From VRUE01 sp963708115 (GTDB lineage: Bacteria; Actinomycetota; Thermoleophilia; Solirubrobacterales; 70-9), in the NCBI GenBank assembly GCA_963708115.1, contig CAVPRX010000002.1, positions 809,103 to 873,102 of the forward strand: a stretch of DNA of 64,000 nucleotides. Reading direction: 5' to 3'. Shown here piece by piece: positions 32,940-42,996 of the stretch; position 1 is the first letter of the stretch; each line of letters starts with the position of its first letter. The position numbers were made by a program, and so were the translations under genes. The notes beneath the pieces are model-generated. The model was not told the DNA's origin. It saw only the letters and a list, made by a program, of their open reading frames with translations, and did not search any database.

Positions 32940-33911
32940 GTGGCTCGTGCCGCCTCCGTATCCGCCTTGGTATGTCTCCTTCTCTTTTTGGGAATGATCC
33001 AGCGGGTGCAGGCAGCCGCGCCCGAGGGGCCGCGGATCGCGGTCATGGCCGACGTTTACTCCGGGCAAGCGCTGGAGCGGGATCTCATCACGATGGGTCC
33101 TAATGGAGAATCCCCTGGCGCTGTGATCAAGGAAGCTGGCTCGAGCCGGCCATCGTGGTCGGCTGACGGAAGCCTGCTGACGCTTGGGGGCTATGCAGGG
33201 GGAAGCGGTGCAGTGGTTGCAGTCGCCGAAGCCAACGGTCAAGGGCTCCGCTTCTATGGGCGCGCCTCACTCGAAGGCGGCGATCCGGTGATGGCGCCAG
33301 ACGGACATACGGTCGCTTATCTGCACAAAGGCTCCGTTTGGCTCCTCAACGTCATCTCGGGCTCGGTGCGGCGAGCGACCCCATGGCGACTACAGACGCC
33401 GTTCGAACCGAGCTCGTTCTCTCCAGATGGCTCGAAGCTCGCCGGGACGACTTTTGCCGGGGTCTTGAGTGCGGTTGCCGTCGACCTGCGCACCGGCTAC
33501 GTCTCGCTGCTGGCACGGGAAGCTTCGGAGCCCGTCTATTCGCCCGACGGATCGGAGGTGGCCTTCATCCGTTGGAAGAACTGGAGGACGAGCTGGGTCG
33601 ACGATGGCTCGCCGCCGATCGACGAGCTGCGGGTCACCCGGATCGGCTCCTTCCCCCGATCCCGGCTTCTGCTCCGAAGTCACAAGTTGCTCGCATGGCC
33701 CAGCTGGGATCCGTCCGGACGTCGCCTCGCCTTCACCCGTACCCGCGTTATCGAAAACGGCTACACGGGCCCGATGAAAGGCGATGCGCTGATGGCGATC
33801 AACGCGGACGGCACCTGCCTGAAGAAGGTCTACTCCGATCGGGAAATGACTCTCCACGGCGCTGCATGGCAGCCTGGGCCAGGGCGGAAAGCGGGATCGA
33901 TCTCCTGCTAG
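32940..33911 (+). CDS. Secreted TolB/WD40-like beta-propeller protein
   Basis: 323 residues with an N-terminal signal peptide (SVSALVCLLLFLGMIQRVQA; cleavage near QAAA). The mature part repeats the PD40/TolB pattern of about 45 residues: SSRPSWSADGSLLTLGGYAG, DPVMAPDGHTVAYLHKGSVW, SSFSPDGSKLAGTTFAGV, EPVYSPDGSEVAFIRWKNW and LAWPSWDPSGRRLAFTRTRV. The function is unknown; TolB-like propellers commonly bind proteins. The leaderless GTG start lies six bases after TAGGGT. It sits between menF and menD without obvious relation to menaquinone. Its TAG stop overlaps the menD stop in a CTAG palindrome. It is intact although its neighbours are frameshifted. Confidence 0.82.
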   Translation: MARAASVSALVCLLLFLGMIQRVQAAAPEGPRIAVMADVYSGQALERDLITMGPNGESPGAVIKEAGSSRPSWSADGSLLTLGGYAGGSGAVVAVAEANGQGLRFYGRASLEGGDPVMAPDGHTVAYLHKGSVWLLNVISGSVRRATPWRLQTPFEPSSFSPDGSKLAGTTFAGVLSAVAVDLRTGYVSLLAREASEPVYSPDGSEVAFIRWKNWRTSWVDDGSPPIDELRVTRIGSFPRSRLLLRSHKLLAWPSWDPSGRRLAFTRTRVIENGYTGPMKGDALMAINADGTCLKKVYSDREMTLHGAAWQPGPGRKAGSISC

Positions 33912-35650
33912 CGCGATAGTGCGCCGTGGACGTGGCGGGTGATTTCCCTATGGGCCTCGACGTTGGCCTGCCGATCGGTCTTTACCTCGATCAGGCCGGT
34001 GCCAGCGGCCAACCCATCGGGGAGCTGGTCCAGCGAGTCGAGCTTGCGGTGGGGGAGGTCGAACAGGGCCGCGGCCTTGGCTACGTTCACGCCGCGGGGG
34101 GTCCCAAGGAGTGCCTCGAACTCGTCGTTGTCGAGTGCCTGCTCCTGGGGCAGGAAGTGGAAGATCCCGCCGCCGTCGTTGTCGATCACGACGATCCGCA
34201 CTGGCACCGAGACGTCGCGTAGGGCGGCGAGGCTGCCGACGTCGTGCAGCAGGCCGAGGTCGCCGGTGACGATGGTGGTCGGCTTGCCGGTCGCGTGTGC
34301 CGCACCGATGCCCGACGAAATCAGGCCGTCGATCCCGTTGGCGCCTCGATTGCAGAGGAAGGTCACGTCGGCGGCGGTTGACGGTAGAAATGCCTCCTGG
34401 TCGCGGATCGGCATGCTCGAGGCGGTGTAGACGAGCTCGCCCTCGCCGTATGCGGCGCCGAGCGCCAACTGCAGAGCCGGCTCGGTGAGAGTGTCGCTGC
34501 CGCCCAGCTCCGTCGCGATCGCCTCCCGCGCTGAGCGCTCCGCCTGCATCCACATCGCCGGTGCCGGGCGATCCTCGCCGAGCCGGGCCGCCCAGCCGGA
34601 AGCCAGCTCAGTCGGGTCGGCGCGGAGCAGCGCCGCCGCCCGGCGCGTCGGCTCGTTCCAGTCACCAAGTGGGTCGACGACGATCTGATCGGCGCCGGAT
34701 TCCGCCAGCCAGGAGCGCAGTGGCTTGCTGGTCGGCATCTCGCCGAAGCGCAGCACGAGGTCTGGCGAGGCGGTATCGCGGAACCGCTCGTCGCGCAGCA
34801 GCAAGTCGTAGGCGGTGATGACGTAGGAGCGGTCGTGCGGACCACAGCGCAGCTGCGAGGTCGGCTCGGCGAGGATCGGAAAGCCGGCGACGCGGGCGAG
34901 ATGGGTTAGGGGCGCGCGCAACTCGGGGTCGAGCTGGCGGCCCGCGACGATCACGCCGATGCCTGCCTCGGCGATGTGTTTCGCCACCTCGTCGAGCAGG
35001 AACTGGGAGGGCTCCATGTCGATCGGCGTGACGGCGGTCAGCGGGCGTTCTCCGCGGCCGGTCAGGGCGAGTGGGTCGGTCGCGGTCACCGCGCCCTCTT
35101 CCGGCAATGGAGCCAGTGGATCGCGAAAGGCGAAGTTGAGGTGGACCGGCCCTGGGCGCTGCTCGCCCCGCGCTGCGGCGAAGGCACGGCAGGCAGTCGC
35201 TCGGTAATGGAGCAGGCCGTCGTCGTCGGCGTCGTGGGTACCGACGTCGCAAAACCAGCGCACCGAGGAGCCATAGAGCTTGAGCTGGTCGATCGCCTGG
35301 CCGGCACCGATCCCGCGCAGCTCCGGCGGCCGGTCGGCGGTAAGCACCAGCAGGGGAACGGCGGCGTGGTCGGCCTCGCATACAGCCGGGAGGTAGTTGG
35401 CGGCCGCGGTCCCGGAGGTACAGAGGATCGCAACCGGCGCACCGCTCGCCTGCGCCGCACCCAGGGCGAAGAAGGCCGCGGAGCGCTCGTCGACGATCAC
35501 GGTCGTCTCGACATCCGGCTGCCGCCAGAGGGCAAGGGCGAGGGGGGTCGAGCGCGAGCCGGGGGAGAGGACTGCGTGCCGCAGCCCACAACGCGCCAGC
35601 TCCTCGGCAAAGGCCGAGGCGAGGGCGGTATTGCGGTTGGTCGGGTCCAC
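33908..35650 (-). CDS. menD: SEPHCHC synthase (menaquinone biosynthesis)
   Basis: ThDP- and Mg-dependent 2-succinyl-5-enolpyruvyl-6-hydroxy-3-cyclohexene-1-carboxylate synthase. It is 580 residues and intact. Signatures are RHAVLSPGSRSTPLALALWR, VIVDERSAAFFALGAAQASG (catalytic Glu region), AILCTSGTAAANYLPAVCEA, VLTADRPPELRGIGAGQAID and, at the C-terminal ThDP site, GDLGLLHDVGSLAALRDV with IDNDGGGIFHFLPQ. The GTG start gives MDPTNRNTALASAFAEEL. It is the last gene of menB-menA-menC-menD, 48 bases after menC. Minus-strand TAGAAA nine bases before the GTG may give an internal promoter. Confidence 0.96.
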   Translation of the reverse strand: MDPTNRNTALASAFAEELARCGLRHAVLSPGSRSTPLALALWRQPDVETTVIVDERSAAFFALGAAQASGAPVAILCTSGTAAANYLPAVCEADHAAVPLLVLTADRPPELRGIGAGQAIDQLKLYGSSVRWFCDVGTHDADDDGLLHYRATACRAFAAARGEQRPGPVHLNFAFRDPLAPLPEEGAVTATDPLALTGRGERPLTAVTPIDMEPSQFLLDEVAKHIAEAGIGVIVAGRQLDPELRAPLTHLARVAGFPILAEPTSQLRCGPHDRSYVITAYDLLLRDERFRDTASPDLVLRFGEMPTSKPLRSWLAESGADQIVVDPLGDWNEPTRRAAALLRADPTELASGWAARLGEDRPAPAMWMQAERSAREAIATELGGSDTLTEPALQLALGAAYGEGELVYTASSMPIRDQEAFLPSTAADVTFLCNRGANGIDGLISSGIGAAHATGKPTTIVTGDLGLLHDVGSLAALRDVSVPVRIVVIDNDGGGIFHFLPQEQALDNDEFEALLGTPRGVNVAKAAALFDLPHRKLDSLDQLPDGLAAGTGLIEVKTDRQANVEAHREITRHVHGALSR

Positions 35651-35698
35651 GTGTGGAGCTTTCTACGCCCTATAGGGGATAAAAGTGACCATCTGACG

Positions 35699-36753
35699 CT
35701 AGAGACGGTGCGCTTGCAGCGCCGCCTCGTCGATCTCGACGCCGAGGCCCGGGCCAGCGGGCAACTGGAGCATGTCTCCTTCAAGCCGACACTCGACCGA
35801 AGCGACGGTCGAGGCGAAGAGTCGCTGGGTGGCGAGGCCATGGGCCAGATCCGGCCCACCACCGGGTGCCACGCCGAGGGTCGTCGCCACCTGCGCCGCC
35901 GCGGCGATCCCCACCGGGCCGTCGAGGGCACTCGAGAGGTAGGCGGGGAGGACCTCGGCGATCTCGACCGCGGCCTCCGGGCCGCCGACCTTGGAGAGCT
36001 TGACGCCGGTCATCCGGCAGGCCTCCATCGCAACTGCCCGCTCCGCGTCGGCGCGGCTCTCGATGCTCTCGTCGCCGGCGAGCGGGATCGAAGTCGACCT
36101 GGCCACCTCCATCGCCTCCTCCAGCGTCCCACGGGCTGCTCGGCCAGCTCGATCTCATAGGGCTCGAGCTCGCTCAGCGTCTGCTTCGCCGTCTCGACGT
36201 CCCAGGCGCCGTTGGCGTCGACACGAATCCGCGCCCGGGGGCCGAGCGCCTCGCGCACCGCCCGCACCTGCGCGGCATCGTCGCCGCTGCCGAGCTTGAG
36301 CTTGAAGGTGGAGAAGCCGTCGGCCGCCCAGCGTTCGGCGGCCGAGACGACCGCTGTCGGGTCGCCGGCGATCAGGGTCGCGTTGCAGCGAACGGGAGGG
36401 GAGGGCCCGGCGCTCGCACGGCCTTCCGCCGCGGCCCGCTTCCCGCGCAGGTCGAGCAACGCGGTCAGCGCCGCGCAGCGAGCCGGAGCCGAGAGGGCCG
36501 GAGCATCGCTCGCGCAGGGTCGACTCATCGAGAGTCTCCCGCGCACTCAGCCGCTCGAGCTCGGCGACGACGGGCTCAGCGCAGCTCCACCCCGCAGTGA
36601 GAGCGGCACCGCTTCGCCCAGTCCGACGAGGCCGTCCTCCGAGCGGACCCGCAGCAGCACCATCTCGCGCCGCGTGAGGCGGCCGGCGGCAGTCACGTAT
36701 GGCTCGCGGAAGGAGAGCGCGTAGGGGACGACCTCGACCGAGGCGATGCGCAT
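35699..36753 (-). CDS. menC: o-Succinylbenzoate synthase, interrupted by about three frameshifts
   Basis: Enolase-superfamily dehydratase forming o-succinylbenzoate. Pieces in order: MRIASVEVVPYALSFREPYV ... GLVGLGEAVPLSLRG; then, in another frame, EPVVAELERLSARETLDEST; then, back in the first frame, ARCAALTALLDLRGKRAAAE, GFSTFKLKLGSGDDAAQVRA (the KxK pair) and ARIRVDANGAWDVETAKQTL (metal Asp) up to IELAEQPV. The last piece, MEVARSTSIPLAGDESIESR and MTGVKLSKVGGPEAAVEIAE, is again shifted (a G missing in a GGGG run near 36133). The earlier shifts lie near 36575-36600 and 36490-36510. The total of about 350 residues fits MenC. It lies 9 bases downstream of menA. Confidence 0.85.
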
Positions 36754-36762
36754 GGAGAGAGC

Positions 36763-37650
36763 CTACGCCGCGATCAGCAGGCCGATCGAGACCAGCAGGC
36801 TGAAGACGCCGAGCAGCGCGCCGGTGCCGGCCAGAGCGGCGTTCAGCGACGGGCCGTCGGTGCGGTTGCTCATCGTCCGCAGCGGCTTGATCGCCATCGG
36901 CAGCGAGAGGAAGGCCGATCAGCGGCAGCAGGCTGGCACTCACCGGCGACGAGGGCGATCGGCAAGACGACGAAGGCGCCGAGCACCAGCAGCCGGTACA
37001 GCGCCACGGCGTTGCTGCCGCCCCATCCGCACAGCGAGGGTGTTCTTGCCGGCCCGGCGGTCGGTCTCGAGGTCGCGCACGTTGTTGACGACGAGGATCG
37101 CCGTGGCGAGGAAGCCGACCGCGATCGAGAGCCCGAGTGGTAGCGCGTCGAGCTGCTCGACCTGGACGTAGTAGGAGCCGTTGACGGCGACGAGGCCGAA
37201 GAAGAGGAAGACGAAGACCTCGCCGAGGCCGGCGTAGCCATACGGACGCGGGCCGCCGGTGTAGAGGACCCCGGCCGCGATCGAGAAGGCGCCGATCAAG
37301 CAGGATCACGAGCCCGGCGACGGCAGTCAGGTAGATGCCGCAGGCGATGGCGACGCCGAAGGCGACCCAGGTGGCGACCAAGCACGCGCTGCGGCGTGAC
37401 AAGACCCGCCGAGGTGACCCGCACCGGGCCGAGCCGGTCGACGGTATCGGCGCCGCGCTTGGCGTCGGAGTAGTCGTTGGCCAGGTTCGTCCCGATCTGG
37501 ATGAAGATCGAGCCGACGAGCGCGGCGACGAAGGCGCCGACCCGCGGCAGGCGCCCGGCCCATTCGACCGCCGCGGCGGTGCCCGACGAAGACCGGCGCG
37601 ATCGCCGCCGGCAGAGTCCGCGGCCGCGCCGCCATCAGCCAGATCCTCAT
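36763..37650 (-). CDS. menA: 1,4-dihydroxy-2-naphthoate prenyltransferase, heavily frameshifted
   Basis: UbiA-family membrane enzyme that attaches the polyprenyl chain to DHNA. It starts at ATG 37650, MRIWLMAARPRTLPAAIAPV, overlapping the menB stop as ATGA. The expected protein is recoverable only by moving between frames: QIGTNLANDYSDAKRGADTV (prenyl-diphosphate Asp motif), then LVATWVAFGVAIACGIYLTA, then IGAFSIAAGVLYTGGPRPYG and ATAILVVNNVRDLETDRRAG (second Asp motif), then VALYRLLVLGAFVVLPIALV, then SLLPLIGLPLA, then GALLGVFSLLVSIGLLIAA and TAG at 36763. I count about six single-base insertions in 0.9 kb. Total length and order are normal, so a sequence-quality problem is likelier than decay. 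Confidence 0.85.
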
Positions 37651-38515
37651 GGGCGCCTCGGGAACTTGGAGAAGTCGGGTCGGCGCTTCTCCTTGAACGC
37701 CTCGCGGCCCTCGCGGGCCTCCTCGCTGCCGTAGAAGAGCAGGTTGGTGTCGTGGGCCAGCTGCTGGATCCCGGCGTAGCCGTCCTCGTGCGCGTTGAAG
37801 CTCGCCTTGACGAGGCGCAGGGCGAAGGGGGAGAGCGCGAGCATCTCCCGGCACCAGGCGACCGTCTCGCGCTCCAGCTCGTCGACCGGGAAGACCGCGT
37901 TGACCGAGGCCCATCTCCAGCGCCTCCTCGGCGTCGTACTGGCGGCAGAGCAGCCAGAACTCCTTCGCCTTCTTGGTCCCGACGAGGTCGCGCAGCAGCG
38001 AGGCGCCGAAGCCGCCGTCCCAGGAGCCGACCCGCGGCCCGGTCTGCCCGAAGCGGGCGTTGTCGGCGGCGATCGTCAGGTCGCAGCAGACGTGCAGGAT
38101 GTGGCCGCCGCCGATCGCGTAGCCGGCCACCATCGCCACCACCGGCTTCGGCAGCCGTCGCATCTGCACCTGCAGGTCGGTGACGTGGAAGCGGCCGACC
38201 GAGGCGCCCTCGGCCACGTAGCCGGTGTCGCCGCGAACCGTCTGGTCGCCACCCGAGCAGAACGCCTTCTGGCCCTCGCCGGTGAGGACGATCACGCCGA
38301 CCTCGGTGTCCTCGCGGGCCAGCTCCATCGCGGCGGAGACCTCGATCAGCGTCTGCGGCCGGAAAGCGTTCAGGACCTCGGGCCGGTCGATCGTGATCTT
38401 GGCGATCCCGTCGGCCTTCTCGTAGCGGATGTCGCTCGTACTCGCCGGCGGCCCGCCACTCGATCGGCGCGTAGAGATCCTCGTCGGGCAGGGCGTCCTT
38501 GTGGCGTTGCGGCAT
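37647..38515 (-). CDS. menB: 1,4-dihydroxy-2-naphthoyl-CoA synthase, interrupted by two frameshifts
   Basis: Crotonase-fold enzyme closing the second ring of menaquinone. It starts at ATG 38515 (MPQRHKDALPDEDLYAPIEW). An extra base near 38441 changes the frame to RYEKADGIAKITIDRPEVLN, then CSGGDQTVRGDTGYVAE, LPKPVVAMVAGYAIGGGHIL, CDLTIAADNARFGQTGPRVG and SWDGGFGASLLRDLVGTKKA. A second extra base near 37912 (in GGCCTCGGTC) leads to VFPVDELERETVAWCREMLA, LSPFALRLVKASFNAHEDG and the end DFSKFPRRP. This is about 289 residues, as expected for MenB. The stop overlaps the menA start. It is divergent from menE with 23 bases between the start codons. Confidence 0.9.
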
Positions 38516-38524
38516 GATGGGCAC

Positions 38525-38530
38525 GATATC
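38525..38530. promoter_or_regulatory. Palindromic GATATC, possible shared -10 for menB and menE
   Basis: The 23-base menB/menE intergenic region contains GATATC centred between the starts: 8 bases from the menE ATG and 9 from the menB ATG. Because it is its own complement it could act as -10 for both directions. It is not a strict TANNNT match. Confidence 0.35.
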
Positions 38531-38538
38531 CGGCCTCG

Positions 38539-39866
38539 ATGAAGCTCGACGACTGGCTCGCCCAGAGATCCCAAAGCTGCCCCGACCGCACCGCGCTGAT
38601 CGCGGACGGCGCCGAGGTGACCTACGCCGAGCTCGAGGCGGAGGCGACCTGGGTCGCGCGACGGCTCGAGGCGCACGGCGTCCGCCGCGGCTCGACCGCC
38701 GCGCTGACGATGCAGCCGCGCCGCGAGCAGGTCGTCCTCGTCCACGCGCTGATGAAGGTCGGCGCCGTGCTGCTGCCGCTCAGCCCGCGCCTGACCGCGG
38801 CGGAGCGCGCCGCGGTGATCGATGACCGAGGAGCCCACGGTCGACCTCAGCGACCCGGGCGAGCTGACCCAGACCGAGGCCGACCTGCCGCTGCTCGGCG
38901 AGCACGACATGGACGCGCCCTGCTGCCGGGTGCTGACCAGCGGCAGCACCGGCACGCCCGACCCGGTCGAGCTGACCTACGGCAACTTCCTCTGGAGCGC
39001 GGTCGGCTCCGGCTTCAACATCGGCGTCGAGCCGACCGATCGCTGGCTCTGCTGCCTGCCGCTCAGCCACATCTCCGGGCTCAGCATCGTGATGCGCTCG
39101 GTGATCTACGGCACCACCGCGGTCCTGCACGACGGCTTCGACGTCGACCGGGTCGCCGCCGCGCTGCGAGCGCGACGAGATCTCGGTCGTCTCTCTGGTG
39201 ACGACGCAGCTGACCCGGCTGCTCGAGGCCGGCGCCGACCTCTCCGGCCCGCGCGCGATCCTGATCGGCGGCGGCCCGGTTCCCGAGGAGCCGCTCGAAG
39301 AGGCGGTCGCGCGCGGCGCCACCGTGGTCCAGACCTACGGCCTGACCGAGGCCTGCTCGCAGGTGACGACGCTCGCCCCGGCAGAAGCGCAGCGCAAGCT
39401 CGGCTCCGCCGGCCGGCCGCTTCTGACCACCCACCTGCGGATCCGCGACGGCGAGATCCTCGTCCAGGGGCCGACCGTGGCGCCGAGCCGGGTCGACTCC
39501 GACGGCTGGCTGCACACCGGCGACCTCGGCCGGATCGACGAGGAGGGCTTCCTCTACGTCGAAGACCGAATCGACGACATGATCGTCAGCGGCGGCGAGA
39601 ACGTCGTCCCGGCCGAAGTCGAGCAGGTGCTGCTGCGCCATCCGGAGGTCGCCGACGCCGCGGTGGTCGGCCGCGAGGACCCCGAGTGGCAGCAGGCGGT
39701 GACGGCGGTCGTCGTCCTCCGGGACGGCTCGGCCGCCACCCCCGACGAGCTGCGCCGCCACTGCGCCGAGTCGCTCGCCGGGTTCAAGGTGCCGAAGCGG
39801 GTCGAGCTCGCCGCGGCGCTGCCGCGCACGCCCTCGGGCAAGCTGCTGCGGCGCGCCCTCCGTTAG
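38539..39866 (+). CDS. menE: o-Succinylbenzoate--CoA ligase, interrupted by two frameshifts
   Basis: ANL-superfamily ligase activating o-succinylbenzoate. It starts at ATG 38539 (MKLDDWLAQRSQSCPDRTAL). An extra base near 38829 shifts to EEPTVDLSDPGELTQTEADL, then the P-loop CCRVLTSGSTGTPDPVELTY and LCCLPLSHISGLSIVMRSVI. Another near 39169 shifts to DEISVVSLVTTQLTRLLEAG, TYGLTEACSQVTTLAP, GWLHTGDLGRIDEEGFLYVE, DDMIVSGGENVVPAEVEQVL and the C-terminal catalytic Lys region PRTPSGKLLRRALR. This gives about 441 residues. It is divergent from menB; ilvC follows after 11 bases. The TAG stop is embedded in TAGCCT before ilvC. Confidence 0.9.
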
Positions 39867-39869
39867 CCT
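39864..39869 (+). promoter_or_regulatory. -10 hexamer TAGCCT before ilvC
   Basis: TAGCCT, including the menE stop codon, ends eight bases before ATG 39878. Confidence 0.4.
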
Positions 39870-39877
39870 CATCGGCC

Positions 39878-40882
<1,005 letters not shown>

Positions 40883-40891
40883 GTCGCAGTA

Positions 40892-41041
40892 GGCCCGGAG
40901 GCGGTGCGCCTCTCCGGGAATTTGGGTCGCACGCGCTTCGCGCTTAGCGACTATGTCTGAGCGCGGCCTTTGGCCGCGCAATCGACAGATTGCATTTCGC
41001 CGCTTCGCGACATTCCCGGAGAGACGCACCGCCTCCGGGCC
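40892..41041 (+). repeat. Structured repeat unit R3 (type b)
   Basis: Arms 40892-40921 and 41012-41041 pair over 30 bases with one C-A mismatch. The core is GTCGC-A-CGCGCTTCGCGCTTA-GCGAC, then GCGCGGCC-TTT-GGCCGCGC (one base pair longer than in R1), GCAAT..ATTGC and TCGC..GCGA. It begins 9 bases after the ilvC stop, sense to ilvC. Confidence 0.88.
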
Positions 41042-41185
41042 CACGAGCGCTTCAGTTCTCTGAGATTTCAGCTCATCGATGCACTTCAGCTCGCGCGGAG
41101 TTCACGAGTGCCTCAGCTCAGCAGAATGAAGCTGAAGTGAGCGCGCCGCCTACGAGCTTCGCGCACTAGGCAGAGCTTCCGTGAA

Positions 41186-41331
41186 GAGGAGCCCGGTTGT
41201 CCTCTGGGCGAATGTCGCGAAGCGGCGATATGCAATCTGATTCCTGCGCGGCGAAGCCGCGCACCAACACCGTCGCTAAGCCCCGAAGGGGCGTGCGACA
41301 TCAATTCGCCCAAAGGACAACCGGGCTCCTC
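41186..41331 (-). repeat. Structured repeat unit R4 (type a, inverted)
   Basis: Arms 41186-41213 and 41304-41331 pair over 28 bases with one mismatch that is G-U on the minus strand. The arm sequence is nearly that of R1, 37 kb away. The core on the minus strand has GCCCC-TTC-GGGGC and GCGCGGC-TTC-GCCGCGC. It lies 10 bases beyond the cupin stop, sense to the cupin gene. Confidence 0.88.
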
Positions 41332-41341
41332 CCGACTGGGG

Positions 41342-41778
41342 CTAAGACCCGGGCGGAGCGTTGTCCCCGAAGCGACTCTCCTCGCCGGGTGGCAGCTTGC
41401 CGTCGCGACCGACGTAGCCGTCCTTGCCGCCCGACGACGAGGTAGACCGCGTCCTCGGAGTCGCTGACGTTGCGAATCTTGCGGATCGTCGCGGCGTCGA
41501 CGCGAGCCAACCCACCCGGTCCAAGCTCGTGGCTGGTCCCGTCGCCGAACTCGATCGCGATGCGGCCGCTGTGGACGAAATAGAGCTCCTCCTGCTCCTC
41601 GTGCAGGTGGCGGCCGGTCTCATAAGAGGGCGGAATGACGATCGCGTTGACGCCGAAGGCGGTCACGTCGAGGCCCTTGCGGATCTTGCGAAAGCCGTAC
41701 CCCTCGCCGAGGTCGCTCGAGGTTGGCGAGGGCATAGCCGTCGCCCTTCGTCACTCCCTGTTGGCCCATCTCCGGCAT
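41342..41778 (-). CDS. Cupin-domain protein, interrupted by two frameshifts
   Basis: Small single-domain cupin of about 145 residues. It begins at ATG 41778 (MPEMGQQGVTKGDGYALANL). An extra base near 41722 leads to GEGYGFRKIRKGLDVTAFGV and NAIVIPPSYETGRHLHEEQE with the metal-ligand HxHxxxxE-like HLHEEQEELYFVHSG, followed by GDGTSHELGPGGLARVDA. A second extra base near 41431 leads to GGKDGYVGRDGKLPPGEESR and the TAG at 41342. ATG 41778 has minus-strand TACGAT seven bases upstream. It may be a dioxygenase, isomerase or binding protein. It is convergent with ilvC across composite repeat copy B and divergent from serC. Confidence 0.8.
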
Positions 41779-41785
41779 CCGCGAG

Positions 41786-41791
41786 ATCGTA
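41786..41791 (-). promoter_or_regulatory. -10 hexamer TACGAT before the cupin gene
   Basis: Minus-strand TACGAT ends seven bases before ATG 41778 and supports that start. Confidence 0.45.
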
Positions 41792-41839
41792 CGCGACCGG
41801 CGCCGGAGAGCGTCGCCGAGGTCCACCCGCGCGGGTCAA

Positions 41840-41845
41840 TAACCT
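41840..41845 (+). promoter_or_regulatory. -10 hexamer TAACCT before serC
   Basis: TAACCT ends nine bases before ATG 41855. Confidence 0.4.
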
Positions 41846-41854
41846 TGGCCGCCC

Positions 41855-42996
41855 ATGCCGACGACGACCTCTACCCAGATCCCGGCCGAGCTCAAGCCCG
41901 CGGACGGCCGCTTCGGCTGCGGCCCCTCGAAGGTACGGCCGGAGGCGCTTGCGCGCGCTGGCCCGACAGGCCGAGCTGATGGGGACCTCGCATCGCCAGG
42001 CGCCGGTGCGCGACTTGGTCGGTCGCATCCGCGAGGGGCTCGGCGAGCTGCTCGGCTTGCCCGACGGCTACGAGATCGCCCTCGGCAACGGTGGCACCAC
42101 GGCCTTCTGGGACGCGGCGGCCGCCTGGCTGGTCCGCGACCGCGCCCTCCATCTCACCTACGGCGAGTTCTCGCAGAAGTTCGCCAAGGTGACGGCCGGC
42201 GCACCCTTTCTCGCCGACCCGATCGTGGTCGAGGCGGAGCCCGGCGACGCGCCGGCTCCGGTCGCCGACCCCAGCGCCGACGTGCTGGCCTGGGCGCACA
42301 ACGAGACCTCGACCGGGGTGATGGTCGACGTTCGCCGCCCCGAGGGAGGAGGGGACGCGCTGGTCCTCGTCGACGCCACGTCCGGCGCCGGCGGGCTGCC
42401 GCTCGACGCCTCTCAGGTCGACGCCTACTACTTCGCCCCCCAGAAGGCCTTCGGTGCCGACGGCGGCCTCTGGCTGGCGGCGCTGAGCCCGGCTGCGATC
42501 GAGCGGATCGAGCAGCTCGACGGGGCAACCGGGCGCTGGCAGCCCGCCTTCCTCTCGTTGCAGACGGCGCTCGAGAACTCGCGCAAGAACCAGACCTACA
42601 ACACGCCCGCGCTGGCGACCCTGCTGCTGCTCGCCGACCAGGTCGAGTGGATGCTCGGCCGGCGGTGGCCTCGACTGGTGCGTCCAGCGAACCGCAGCGT
42701 CCTCCGGACACCTCTACGGCTGGGCCGAGGAGAGCGATTTCGCCACCCCGTTCGTCGCCGACGCGGCGAAGCGCTCGCTGGTGGTCGGGACGATCGACTT
42801 CGCCGACTCGGTCGACGCCGCGGTCCTGGCCGCGAGCCTGCGCGCCAACGGAATCGTCGACGTCGAGCCCTACCGCAAGCTGGGGCGCAACCAGCTCCGC
42901 GTCGGCATGTTCCCGGCGGTCGAGCCGGCCGACGTCGAGGCGCTCACGTCCTGCATCGACTGGGTGATCGAGAACGTGCCGGAGGCGACGCCGTGA
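41855..42996 (+). CDS. serC: Phosphoserine aminotransferase, interrupted by two frameshifts
   Basis: PLP enzyme making phosphoserine from 3-phosphohydroxypyruvate. It starts at ATG 41855: PAELKPADGRFGCGPSKVRP. An extra G near 41950 moves the frame to ALARQAELMGTSHRQAPVRD, then YEIALGNGGTTAFWDAAAAW, LAWAHNETSTGVMVDVRRP and the PLP-lysine region DAYYFAPQKAFGADGGLWLA. An extra C near 42660 leads to GGLDWCVQRTAASSGHLYGW, then IVDVEPYRKLGRNQLRVGMF and the end. The length of about 379 residues and the actinobacterial-type HRQAPV/APQKAFGADGG sequence fit. The stop overlaps the serA GTG by four bases, so serC-serA is an operon for serine synthesis. Confidence 0.92.

Larger units (their letters stand above)
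40892..41331. repeat. Composite structured repeat, copy B (reverse orientation relative to copy A)
   Basis: This fills the convergent junction between ilvC and the cupin gene. Unit R3 (40892-41041, type b) and inverted unit R4 (41186-41331, type a) flank a 144-base spacer with its own pairing (CACTTCAGCT with AGCTGAAGTG). R4 arms and core match R1, and R3 matches R2, so the copy is copy A flipped. The whole 40883-41341 interval holds nothing else that I can see. Confidence 0.9.

Noticed and set aside
36155..38524. 789-codon minus-strand ORF across menC, menA and menB
   Set aside because: Only short pieces resemble protein families. It arises because frameshifts remove stops between the true men frames.
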